NCBI RefSeq assembly: GCF_000147075.1 | Contig: NC_014484.1 | Span: forward strand, 2,373,501 to 2,437,500 | Reading direction: 5' to 3' | DNA from: Spirochaeta thermophila DSM 6192 | GTDB taxonomy: Bacteria; Spirochaetota; Spirochaetia; Winmispirales; Winmispiraceae | Length of the DNA stretch: 64,000 nucleotides | Shown: positions 57,288 to 64,000 of the stretch, in pieces | Layout of the letters: each line of letters opens with the position of its first letter | How positions within the stretch are numbered: position 1 is the stretch's first letter | Translations under genes and position numbers: made by a program | Notes under the pieces: model-generated | Databases searched by the model: none | Told to the model about the DNA's origin: nothing | Seen by the model: the letters and a program-made list of their open reading frames with translations, nothing else

Positions 57288-59333
57288 TCACCTCTTTTTC
57301 CTCACTCTGAACCGACCCTCCTCCTCGTACGAGGAAAACGAAACATCCTCCCTCTGAGAGAGCCGGTAGAGCACCTCTTGGGCCCGCACCGGCTCGGGCC
57401 CCGTCACCCGGGTATACGACCCGTGGGGCGTAAGCAGATAGGAGTGGGTGGTGTCGGCGAAATAGGTGGTGAGGATACGTATCACCTTCCTCTTGAGCCC
57501 CGGACTCTCGACGGGGATCATGAGTTCCACCCGCCGCTCGAGGTTTCTCGGCATCCAATCGGCACTTGCGATGAAGAGATCGGGCTCTCCCCCGTTCTCG
57601 AAGTAGTAGATGCGCGAATGTTCCAGGAACCTGTCCACAATACTCACCACTCTGATCCGCTCGCTCAAACCCGGCACTCCGGGTACGAGCATACATACCC
57701 CCCTCACGTTGAGGAGCACCTCCACTCCCTCCTGAGACGCCCGATAGAGGGCCTCGATGACATCGGGATCGGCGAGTGCGTTCATCTTCGCCATGATGCG
57801 ACCGCTCTCTCCATCGCGGACGCGATGTATCTCCCGCTCGATGAGGGAGATCAGTCTGGGCTTGAGTGTGTGAGGAGCGACCGCCAGCTTCTGGAGGGAG
57901 GTGATATTGGTATACCCCGTCACCATGTTGAAGAAATGGGCGATCTCGGCCGCGAGGTCCTCTCGGGAAGTCATGAACCCGATGTCGGAGTACAACTGGG
58001 CCGTCCGCTCGTTGTAGTTCCCCGTAGAGACGTGAACGTAACGCCGGATCCCCTTCCCATCCTTTCGTATCACCATGAGAGCCTTGGCGTGTACCTTGAG
58101 ATGGGAAATGCCGTAGAGTACGATGGCTCCCGCCCGTTCCAGCCTCTTCGCCCACTCGATGTTCCTCGCCTCGTCGAACCGGGCTTTGAGCTCCAGGAGG
58201 ACCACGACCTGCTTTCCCCTTCTGGCGGCCCTCTCCAGGGCCGCCACGATCCTCGAATCCTTCGCCGTCCTGTAGAGAACGATCTTCACGACGAGGACCT
58301 CGGGATCTTCTGCCGCCTCCTCGAGGAGGCGGATGACCGGATAGAAGGATTCGTAGGGATGGTGAAGGAGGAGATCCCGATCGTCCAGGACCTCCAGGAT
58401 CGATCGCTCCTCCTCGTAGCCCGCCGGCATCACAGGCGGCCAGGGAGGATCCTTGAGATCCGCCCGATCGATCCCTTCGTAGAGCGCGAACAACGACGAA
58501 AGGGCCAGCGGCACCCCTGTCCGGAACACCGCGTCTTCCTCGAGTTCCAACTCCTCCCGCACCGCCTCGGCGAGACGGTCCGCACCCTCCCTCACGAAGA
58601 GGGCCACCGCCCGGCTCGAGGCCCTATCCTCGAGCACCTCCTCCATGGCCCTGAGGAAATCCTCGTCCCGCTCTTCGTCCACCGAGAGATCCGCATCCCT
58701 GAGCACCCGAAACACCATGACATCCCTCACCCCGGGCACGAGATCCGGGAGGAAGGCCTCGATCATCTCTTCCAAGAAGGTCCAGCGCACCCTCCCCCCC
58801 GGTCCGGGGAAGAACACCACAGGAGGGAGCATCGGAGGGATCTCCACCAGCACCTTTCTCCCCTCATCACCGCATCCGAGGATCCAGAAACGCTCGGGAT
58901 GAAGGAAGGGAAACGCATCCTCCAGTCTCACCGGAGTGAGAAGCGGGAACACCTCACGGAGGAAGAAGCCCTTCACCTCCTCGTCGAACTCCGATCTGGG
59001 AATCCTCAGGATCCCCTCCGCTTCGAGCTCAGGCAGGATCCTCTGCTCGAACCCCTCGTAGGCCGACCTGAGCAGCTCGCGGACCCTGCGGTGGATCCTG
59101 TCGATCGCCTCGGAGGGACGGATCCCTGAGGGGCAGGTACTCCTGTCCCCCCTCCGCCGCTGCTTCCTCAAGGTCGCCACCCGGACCTGGAAGAACTCGT
59201 CGAAGTTCGAACCGGTGATGGCGAGGAACTTCACCCGCTCCAAGAGGGGGACGTCCTCGCGAAGCCCCTCTGCGAGAACCCGCGCGTTGAACTCCACCCA
59301 GCTCAAGTCCCTGTGGAAAAACCTCTGGTTCAT
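57288..59333 (-). CDS. ppk: Polyphosphate kinase 1
   Basis: 681 residues from the ATG that overlaps the ppx stop. The N-domain begins NQRFFHRDLSWVEFNARVL and NFDEFFQVRVATLRKQ. The phospholipase-D-like catalytic core has HHPYESFYPVIRLLEEAAED, KIVLYRTAKDSRIVAALERA and HVSTGNYNERTAQLYSDIGF, in which the His is the autophosphorylated residue. IYYFENGGEPDLFIASADWM followed by PRNLERR is the second PLD repeat. It makes polyphosphate from ATP reversibly. Translationally coupled with the exopolyphosphatase encoded upstream, so synthesis and breakdown are co-expressed. Confidence 0.97.
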   Translation of the reverse strand: MNQRFFHRDLSWVEFNARVLAEGLREDVPLLERVKFLAITGSNFDEFFQVRVATLRKQRRRGDRSTCPSGIRPSEAIDRIHRRVRELLRSAYEGFEQRILPELEAEGILRIPRSEFDEEVKGFFLREVFPLLTPVRLEDAFPFLHPERFWILGCGDEGRKVLVEIPPMLPPVVFFPGPGGRVRWTFLEEMIEAFLPDLVPGVRDVMVFRVLRDADLSVDEERDEDFLRAMEEVLEDRASSRAVALFVREGADRLAEAVREELELEEDAVFRTGVPLALSSLFALYEGIDRADLKDPPWPPVMPAGYEEERSILEVLDDRDLLLHHPYESFYPVIRLLEEAAEDPEVLVVKIVLYRTAKDSRIVAALERAARRGKQVVVLLELKARFDEARNIEWAKRLERAGAIVLYGISHLKVHAKALMVIRKDGKGIRRYVHVSTGNYNERTAQLYSDIGFMTSREDLAAEIAHFFNMVTGYTNITSLQKLAVAPHTLKPRLISLIEREIHRVRDGESGRIMAKMNALADPDVIEALYRASQEGVEVLLNVRGVCMLVPGVPGLSERIRVVSIVDRFLEHSRIYYFENGGEPDLFIASADWMPRNLERRVELMIPVESPGLKRKVIRILTTYFADTTHSYLLTPHGSYTRVTGPEPVRAQEVLYRLSQREDVSFSSYEEEGRFRVRKKR

Positions 59334-60853
59334 ACCAGCCTGATCCTCCTTCCCCATACCTCTTCGAAGAGGTCGCCCTTCTCCCGCAACGCGAGAGCCT
59401 CCCCTTCCCCGCCGGCACCACTCTCACTGCGGACGAGGACCTCTCTCTCGGTCACCTCGACACCGGCCGGGACGAACCTCTGCCGGTGACTCCTGTCGAG
59501 GGCATCCGCCACCCTGAGGAGAGAAGCCAGCTTCTTCACCCGGAACCGCACAGCGGGGTCGGTGATCTCCCGTATCCTCTCCACCCACGCCCCTCTGTGG
59601 AGCTCTATCACCCTGGCTGCCACTTCGAGCTCCCCCTTGGAGAACCCGAACAGATCGCTGTTCCTCACCAGGTACGCCCCGTGCACTTCGTGACGCTCCG
59701 GATGGACGAACCTTCCCACGTCGTGGAGGATGGCCGCCACCTCCAGTACGAGCCTGTCGTGGGAATCCATACCGTGGAGGGAGGAAAGGGCGTCGAAGAG
59801 CGTGAGGGCGAGATCCCTCACGAACAGGGCATGGGAGAGATCGGACGAGAACTTACGGGCGAGGTTCTCCGCCGAGGCGATGATCTGAGGATAGAACTCC
59901 TGTTCCCTCTCCACCTCCGAACCGAGAGCCATCCCCACCAGGACCCCCTCCCTGATACTCACGTCCGGAACGATGAGTTCGTCCGCGGCCGTGCTCAGGA
60001 GGAACTCCCTGTGGATGAGGAGGGCCGGGAGGAGGTTCTCCGCCTCGGCGAACGAGAGGCTGAACTTTCTCACGCAATCCTCTGGAGAGAGATCCTTGAG
60101 CTCGTGGAGGAACGCGAGGAATCCCTCTTTTGAGATACGCCAGAAAGGGAGCTTTTCCCGCCTCCCCACACGGGAGGCGACGAAACGGGGATCCCCGCCC
60201 ACCGCCACATAGGTGGCGATCCTCTCGAGGGGAAGCTCGGAATTGAGGAGCTCCCAGATGCCGAGGATCGCCTCCCTCACGAAATGCTCGAGCCTCGACC
60301 ACTCCCTGAGCGTACCCGGCACCTGCTTGAGCAATCGTACGGTACCCAGGTTGAGGGAATGTGAAGAGACCATCTTCCCACGCTTGAAGACCATGATCTC
60401 CGTGGAGCCCCCTCCCACCTCCAGGATGAGGGCGTTGGTCCGAGCGAACTCCTTGATTCGGGAGAGGCCCTTCTGTACCGCGAGGTACGTGAGGTGGCCC
60501 TGTTCGATCCCTTCCACCACTTTGATCCTGAGACCCAACTCCCGCTCCACCCGCTCCACGAAGGCGTCGCTGTTACGGGCCTCCCGCAAGGCACTCGTGG
60601 CGATCACCCGCACATCCTGAGGCGGGATGCCCCACCCCGAGAGCAGCTCGCAGAAGTCCTTGAGTATCTGGAGCGCGGCGAGCATCGTCTCCTGCCCGAT
60701 CCTCCCCGTTTCGAACACATCCTTACCCAGAGGACAGTTGCGCACCGCCCGATCGAGGATCCTGAACTCACCCTTTGGAAAGAGCTGGGCGACCACAAGC
60801 CGAAGCGCGATGGTCCCTATATCCAATACAGCCACCGGAGATCCCTTTTCCAT
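59330..60853 (-). CDS. ppx: Exopolyphosphatase/pppGpp phosphatase with HD domain
   Basis: 507 residues. The ASKHA ATPase-type N-half has VAVLDIGTIALRLVVAQL, NALILEVGGGSTEIMVFKRG and TYVAVGGDPRFVA. The HD-type C-half has VLEVAAILHDVGRFVHPERH and VIELHRGAW. This matches the long Ppx/GppA form, which hydrolyses polyphosphate and pppGpp. GGGGAGGAACG precedes the ATG. Stop overlaps ppk start. Its upstream region carries a palindrome. Confidence 0.93.
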   Translation of the reverse strand: MEKGSPVAVLDIGTIALRLVVAQLFPKGEFRILDRAVRNCPLGKDVFETGRIGQETMLAALQILKDFCELLSGWGIPPQDVRVIATSALREARNSDAFVERVERELGLRIKVVEGIEQGHLTYLAVQKGLSRIKEFARTNALILEVGGGSTEIMVFKRGKMVSSHSLNLGTVRLLKQVPGTLREWSRLEHFVREAILGIWELLNSELPLERIATYVAVGGDPRFVASRVGRREKLPFWRISKEGFLAFLHELKDLSPEDCVRKFSLSFAEAENLLPALLIHREFLLSTAADELIVPDVSIREGVLVGMALGSEVEREQEFYPQIIASAENLARKFSSDLSHALFVRDLALTLFDALSSLHGMDSHDRLVLEVAAILHDVGRFVHPERHEVHGAYLVRNSDLFGFSKGELEVAARVIELHRGAWVERIREITDPAVRFRVKKLASLLRVADALDRSHRQRFVPAGVEVTEREVLVRSESGAGGEGEALALREKGDLFEEVWGRRIRLV

Positions 60854-60868
60854 CGTTCCTCCCCTTCC

Positions 60869-60897
60869 AGCATACCCGTTTCTCCCGAAACGTGCAC
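60869..60897 (-). promoter_or_regulatory. Putative ppx-ppk promoter with a spacer palindrome
   Basis: Minus strand: GTGCAC (60892-60897), 17-nt spacer, TATGCT (60869-60874). The spacer holds the perfect dyad CGTTTC-TCCC-GAAACG (60877-60892), a candidate operator. Confidence 0.32.
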
Positions 60898-60905
60898 TAT
60901 ATCCG

Positions 60906-60934
60906 TTGCGGAAGTCGAAGGGAGGAAGTATAGT
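60906..60934 (+). promoter_or_regulatory. Putative promoter of the nfeD-SPFH operon, possibly leaderless
   Basis: TTGCGG (60906-60911), 17-nt spacer, TATAGT (60929-60934), then 6 nt to ATG 60941. GGAGG at 60921-60925 is 15 nt from the ATG and lies inside the promoter spacer. Confidence 0.42.
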
Positions 60935-60940
60935 GAACGT

Positions 60941-61402
60941 ATGAGATACCTTCCTCTTCTCTGGATCCTGGGGGGTATCCTCCTCTCCCTCCTCGAGTTC
61001 TGGATACCAGGGTTCGTGGTGTTCTTCTTCGGCACAGGGGCGGTCTTCACAGGGGTGCTCTGCCTCATCTTCCCCGGCCTCGCCAACGACATCCTCTTCC
61101 AGGTCGTCCTCTGGGTCGCATCCTCATTCCTCTCGTTCGCGCTCCTCAGAAGGTTCCTCACCCCTCTTTTCGGGGGAAAACTCCTCGACCGCCAGACCCC
61201 CGAATCCGTGGGCCGCACCGCCCTCGTGACCGAAGAGATCTCCCCGGAAAGGCCGGGGAGGATCCGATTCCAGGGTACCACATGGGAGGCCGTCACCTAC
61301 GACGAGGAACCCATCCCGCCGGGGACCAGGGTCCTCATCCTCGAGCAGGAGGGACTGAGGTTCGCGGTCACCCGCCAGGACGACGACGTGGAGGAAGACT
61401 GA
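60941..61402 (+). CDS. NfeD-like membrane protein
   Basis: 153 residues. Three hydrophobic segments in the first ~80 residues (LLWILGGILLSLLEFWIPGF, FFGTGAVFTGVLCLIFPG, LFQVVLWVASSFLSFALL) are followed by an OB-fold C-terminal domain. There VGRTALVTEEISPERPGRIR and TWEAVTYDEEPIPPGTRVLI are the usual NfeD blocks. NfeD proteins partner SPFH proteins in membrane microdomains, and two SPFH genes follow directly. The short form lacks the ClpP-like protease half. Confidence 0.92.
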   Translation: MRYLPLLWILGGILLSLLEFWIPGFVVFFFGTGAVFTGVLCLIFPGLANDILFQVVLWVASSFLSFALLRRFLTPLFGGKLLDRQTPESVGRTALVTEEISPERPGRIRFQGTTWEAVTYDEEPIPPGTRVLILEQEGLRFAVTRQDDDVEED

Positions 61403-61435
61403 TCCTCCGGGATACGAACCGACAAGGAGGTGGCG

Positions 61436-62374
61436 ATGAACGTCTTTCTCACCTATCTCGTGAGCCTCTTCATCCTGTGGCTCGCCTTCATTGTGTTCTT
61501 CAGGCTCATCCGCATCGTCCCGGAACAGGAGGCGTGGGTGGTGGAGCAGCTGGGGAAGTACCGCAAGACCATGGGTGCGGGACTCCATTTCGTGGTCCCC
61601 TTCCTCCAACGAGTGGCCTACCGCCATACGCTCAAGGAGCAGGTCCTCGACGTGGAACCGCAGGTCTGCATCACGAGGGACAACGTGCAGGTCACCGTGG
61701 ACGGCGTGCTCTACCTCAAGGTGGTCGATCCGGTGAAGGCGAGCTACGGCATCGACGACTACCGGTATGCATCCATCCAGCTCGCGAAGACCACCATGAG
61801 GTCCGAGATCGGAAAGATCGATCTGGACAACACATTCTCCGAACGTGAGCGCATCAACACCGCCATCGTGAAGGCCGTGGACGAGGCCTCCGACCCCTGG
61901 GGCGTGAAGGTGACGCGGTACGAGATACGTGACATCCTCCCACCCGTCACGGTGCTCGAGGCCATGGAACGACAGGTCCAGGCGGAGAGAAAGAAGCGTG
62001 CGCAGATCCTCACGAGCGAAGGAGAAAAGGAAGCGAGGATCAACCTCGCACGGGGTGAGCGCGAGAGCGCCATCAACCTCTCGAAGGGGGAGAAACAGGC
62101 GAAGATAAACACCGCCGAGGGAGAGGCCCATGCGGTGGAGACGATCGCCCGGGCCACGGCGGAGAGCCTCACCGAGGTGGGGAAGGCCATCTCCGAACCC
62201 GGAGGCAGGAAGGCGGTGAAGCTCAAGATCACGCAACAGTTCCTCACCAGGCTCGGCGACATCCTCTCGGAGGCAAGGATCTCCGTACTTCCCTTCGACC
62301 TCTCGCAGGTGAGATCGCTCCTCCAGGTGATGGAAGAGGCTGCCTCGGGGAAGTCTCAAGGAGGTGAACGATGA
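61436..62374 (+). CDS. SPFH/stomatin-like protein (paralog 1)
   Basis: 312 residues from ATG 61436 (AAGGAGGTG upstream; a GTG two codons earlier lies in that site). N-terminal membrane anchor FLTYLVSLFILWLAFIVFF, then the SPFH domain: VPEQEAWVVEQLGKYRKTMG, HTLKEQVLDVEPQVCITRDN, DPWGVKVTRYEIRDILPP. A charged coiled coil follows (AERKKRAQILTSEGEKEARI). It matches the QmcA/stomatin subfamily, forming oligomeric membrane cages with NfeD. Its stop overlaps the start of paralog 2. Confidence 0.93.
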   Translation: MNVFLTYLVSLFILWLAFIVFFRLIRIVPEQEAWVVEQLGKYRKTMGAGLHFVVPFLQRVAYRHTLKEQVLDVEPQVCITRDNVQVTVDGVLYLKVVDPVKASYGIDDYRYASIQLAKTTMRSEIGKIDLDNTFSERERINTAIVKAVDEASDPWGVKVTRYEIRDILPPVTVLEAMERQVQAERKKRAQILTSEGEKEARINLARGERESAINLSKGEKQAKINTAEGEAHAVETIARATAESLTEVGKAISEPGGRKAVKLKITQQFLTRLGDILSEARISVLPFDLSQVRSLLQVMEEAASGKSQGGER

Positions 62375-63309
62375 ATCCACTCCTCATACCCGAACTCATC
62401 CCCCTCTGGATCATGAGCGGGATCATCCTCCTGGTGCTTCTGGTCCAGATCCTCAGATCGATCCGCATCGTCCCGGCCCAGACCGTGCTGGTAGTGGAAC
62501 GCCTGGGCAAATACTCCCGCACCCTCGGAGCCGGCATCCACCTCCTCGTACCCTTCATGGAAAAGGTGAAATACGTCCACACCCTCAAGGAGCAGGTGAT
62601 CGATGTCCCGAAACAGCCTGCGATCACAAGGGACAACGTGCGGATAGAGATAGACGGAGTCCTCTATCTCAAACTCATGGACCCGGTGAAGGCGAGCTAC
62701 GGCATAGAAGACTATCACTACGCTACCATCCAGCTCGCCCAGACCACCATGCGCTCCGTCATAGGCCAGCTCGAACTCGACAAGACATTCGAGGAGCGCG
62801 AGGCTATCAACGCCGCCATCGTGCGGGGCATCTCCGACGCGACGGAACCATGGGGCGTCCAGATCGTCCGGTACGAGATCCAGAACATCCATGTACCGCA
62901 GAGTATCCTGGAAGCAATGGAGATCCAGATGAAGGCGGAACGCGAGAAGCGGGCGGTCGTGGCCCAGAGCGAAGGGGAGATGGAATCCCGTATCAACCAT
63001 TCGCTCGGTGTGATGGAGGAACTCATCCAGAAGAGCGAGGGGGAAAAGCAGGCCAGGATCAACGAAGCGGACGGGAAGGCGGTGGAGATCCGCGCCCTCG
63101 CTAAAGCCACCGCCGAGAGCATCCGCTCCCTCGCAGGGGCCGTGACCCGGGAAGGGGGAGAGGATGCAGTGCTCCTCCAGATCTCCCAGCAATACGTGGA
63201 GGAGCTCTCCCAACTCGCCCGCAAGGAGACCTCCCTCGTCCTTCCGCTCAACCTGGGAGACCTCTCCCAGGTGCTGGAAAGCCTCACACGGGCGGTCCGA
63301 GAAGGATGA
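62371..63309 (+). CDS. SPFH/stomatin-like protein (paralog 2)
   Basis: 312 residues, the same length as its upstream neighbour and clearly a tandem duplicate. The layout is identical: membrane anchor PLWIMSGIILLVLLVQILRS, then VPAQTVLVVERLGKYSRTLG, HTLKEQVIDVPKQPAITRDN, PWGVQIVRYEIQNIHVPQSI, and coiled coil AEREKRAVVAQSEGEMESRI. The two may form hetero-oligomers like HflK/HflC (inference). ATG overlaps the previous stop. A terminator follows. Confidence 0.93.
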   Translation: MNPLLIPELIPLWIMSGIILLVLLVQILRSIRIVPAQTVLVVERLGKYSRTLGAGIHLLVPFMEKVKYVHTLKEQVIDVPKQPAITRDNVRIEIDGVLYLKLMDPVKASYGIEDYHYATIQLAQTTMRSVIGQLELDKTFEEREAINAAIVRGISDATEPWGVQIVRYEIQNIHVPQSILEAMEIQMKAEREKRAVVAQSEGEMESRINHSLGVMEELIQKSEGEKQARINEADGKAVEIRALAKATAESIRSLAGAVTREGGEDAVLLQISQQYVEELSQLARKETSLVLPLNLGDLSQVLESLTRAVREG

Positions 63310-63337
63310 AAAGAGGGGGGACGTCCTCCCCCCTCTT
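63309..63337. terminator. Bidirectional hairpin between the SPFH operon and aspS
   Basis: AAGAGGGGGGA (63311-63321) pairs with TCCCCCCTCTT (63327-63337) around a 5-nt loop. Four A precede it, giving a T tract on the minus strand; the plus-side T tract is only TT. Confidence 0.65.
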
Positions 63338-63356
63338 CGACCTCGAGAGCCCGTCC

Positions 63357-64000
63357 TCAGGGGGACACCCGTCGTCTGTCTCTGGGGAAGAGAGAGGCCT
63401 CCCGCACGTTCTGGAGCCCCAGGATCTTCTGTGTGAGACGCTCGAGTCCTATGGCGAAGCCACCGTGAGGTGGACATCCGTACTTGAAGATCTCCACATA
63501 TCCCCCGAGCCCCTCCTCGGTGAGGCCGAAGAGCGGCAGGGTCTCCTTGAGCATGGAGTATTCGTTGATCCGTCTTCCGCCCGTGGTGATCTCGAGCCCC
63601 CTGAAGAGGAGGTCAAAACTCTTGGTGGAACTCCGTCCCTCCGGATAGGTATAGAACGGCCGGGCCCTCCTGGGAAAACCGTAGACGAAGACCGCCTCTA
63701 TCCCGGCCTTTTCATGGGCCCACTCGCAGAGGAGACGTTCGGCCTCGGGGTTGATCTCGAAGATCTTCCTCCCCGCACGCTCGGAGGCGATCTTCTTCCC
63801 CTCGTCGTACGAGATGCGGGGGATGTCCTTCACCCTCTCGGGATCCGGGACCGTGGCATCCCAGAGTCTGAGCACCTCCTCGTGTTCGCTCTTCACCTTC
63901 TCGAACATGTAGGCGAGGATACCCTCCTCCAGGTCCATGAGATCGTGCTCGGTCTCTATGAAGGCCATCTCCACGTCGAGCGAGACGTACTCGTTGAGGT
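63357..64000 (-). CDS. aspS: Aspartyl-tRNA synthetase, archaeal type, C-terminal part (runs off right edge)
   Basis: 214 codons of the minus-strand gene are present; the frame stays open to the window end (reading LNEYVSLDVEMAFIETEHDL at the start). The C-terminus GGFAIGLERLTQKILGLQNV then FPRDRRRVSP is class II motif 3 of the AspRS/AsnRS family in the short archaeal/eukaryotic form without the bacterial GAD insertion. GRSSTKSFDLLFRGLEITTG is the amino-acid-binding flap. Whether it charges only tRNA-Asp or also tRNA-Asn cannot be told from this half. Motif 1 and 2 and the anticodon OB-fold are outside the window. Confidence 0.9.
   Translation of the reverse strand, partial: LNEYVSLDVEMAFIETEHDLMDLEEGILAYMFEKVKSEHEEVLRLWDATVPDPERVKDIPRISYDEGKKIASERAGRKIFEINPEAERLLCEWAHEKAGIEAVFVYGFPRRARPFYTYPEGRSSTKSFDLLFRGLEITTGGRRINEYSMLKETLPLFGLTEEGLGGYVEIFKYGCPPHGGFAIGLERLTQKILGLQNVREASLFPRDRRRVSP

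Noticed and set aside
60921-60925. GGAGG as the nfeD ribosome-binding site
   Set aside because: It is 15 nt from the ATG and sits between well-spaced -35 and -10 elements.

Overview
This 64 kb window is a gene-dense, high-GC bacterial chromosome segment. It most resembles a free-living thermophilic spirochaete such as Spirochaeta (Winmispira) thermophila. That is an inference from three things: archaeal/eukaryote-type PheS and PheT and an archaeal-type AspS fragment (known in spirochaetes), an hpf-hprK-ptsH block beside rpoN without a local PTS permease, and the codon style. I see no IS element, prophage, CRISPR array or rRNA. No stretch over about 300 bases lacks a gene. The longest spacers (2223-2425, 5424-5583, 33986-34105) hold promoters.

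Layout. 1-257: start of a PilZ-domain gene (cut by the window edge) and the pckG terminator. 258-5423: pckG, metF, a J-domain protein and an MFS sugar symporter. 5584-12737: a five-gene drug-efflux operon (tandem-TetR regulator, TolC-like, MFP lipoprotein, RND pump, PII-like protein) ending in a terminator. 12790-17556: a frameshifted U32 peptidase, an alpha/beta-hydrolase lipoprotein, a THUMP methyltransferase and rlmE. 17637-24065: rhomboid, a secreted unknown, pheST, an unknown and a solo ParA. 24037-30040: thrH, an NlpC/P60-like lipoprotein, apbE, a NusG-domain-II protein, and a YhaN-like ATPase with an Mre11-like nuclease. 30147-33985: ferredoxin, tRNA-Leu(CAG), a DPS-like ferritin, a YmdB-type phosphodiesterase, cheB and cheR.

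34106-45870 is one long co-directional run of closely spaced or overlapping genes: pyrG, lptC-lptA-lptB, rpoN, hpf, hprK, ptsH, a lipoprotein, an NtrY-like kinase, an NtrX-like sigma-54 activator, lexA and holA. A new promoter precedes rpoN. The run joins LPS transport, sigma-54, HPr/HPr-kinase signalling, ribosome hibernation and the SOS repressor. 45815-56843: uvrC, a LamG/FN3 protein, a TPR protein with a PPTQ repeat, sixA, thyX, capA, an M23 peptidase and a MATE pump. 56960-64000: a small unknown, ppk, ppx, nfeD, two tandem SPFH genes and the 3' end of aspS.

Two global features stand out. Seven of ten convergent protein-gene pairs overlap at their 3' ends. About ten genes without a Shine-Dalgarno have a -10-like hexamer only 5-8 nt before the ATG, which suggests leaderless mRNAs.
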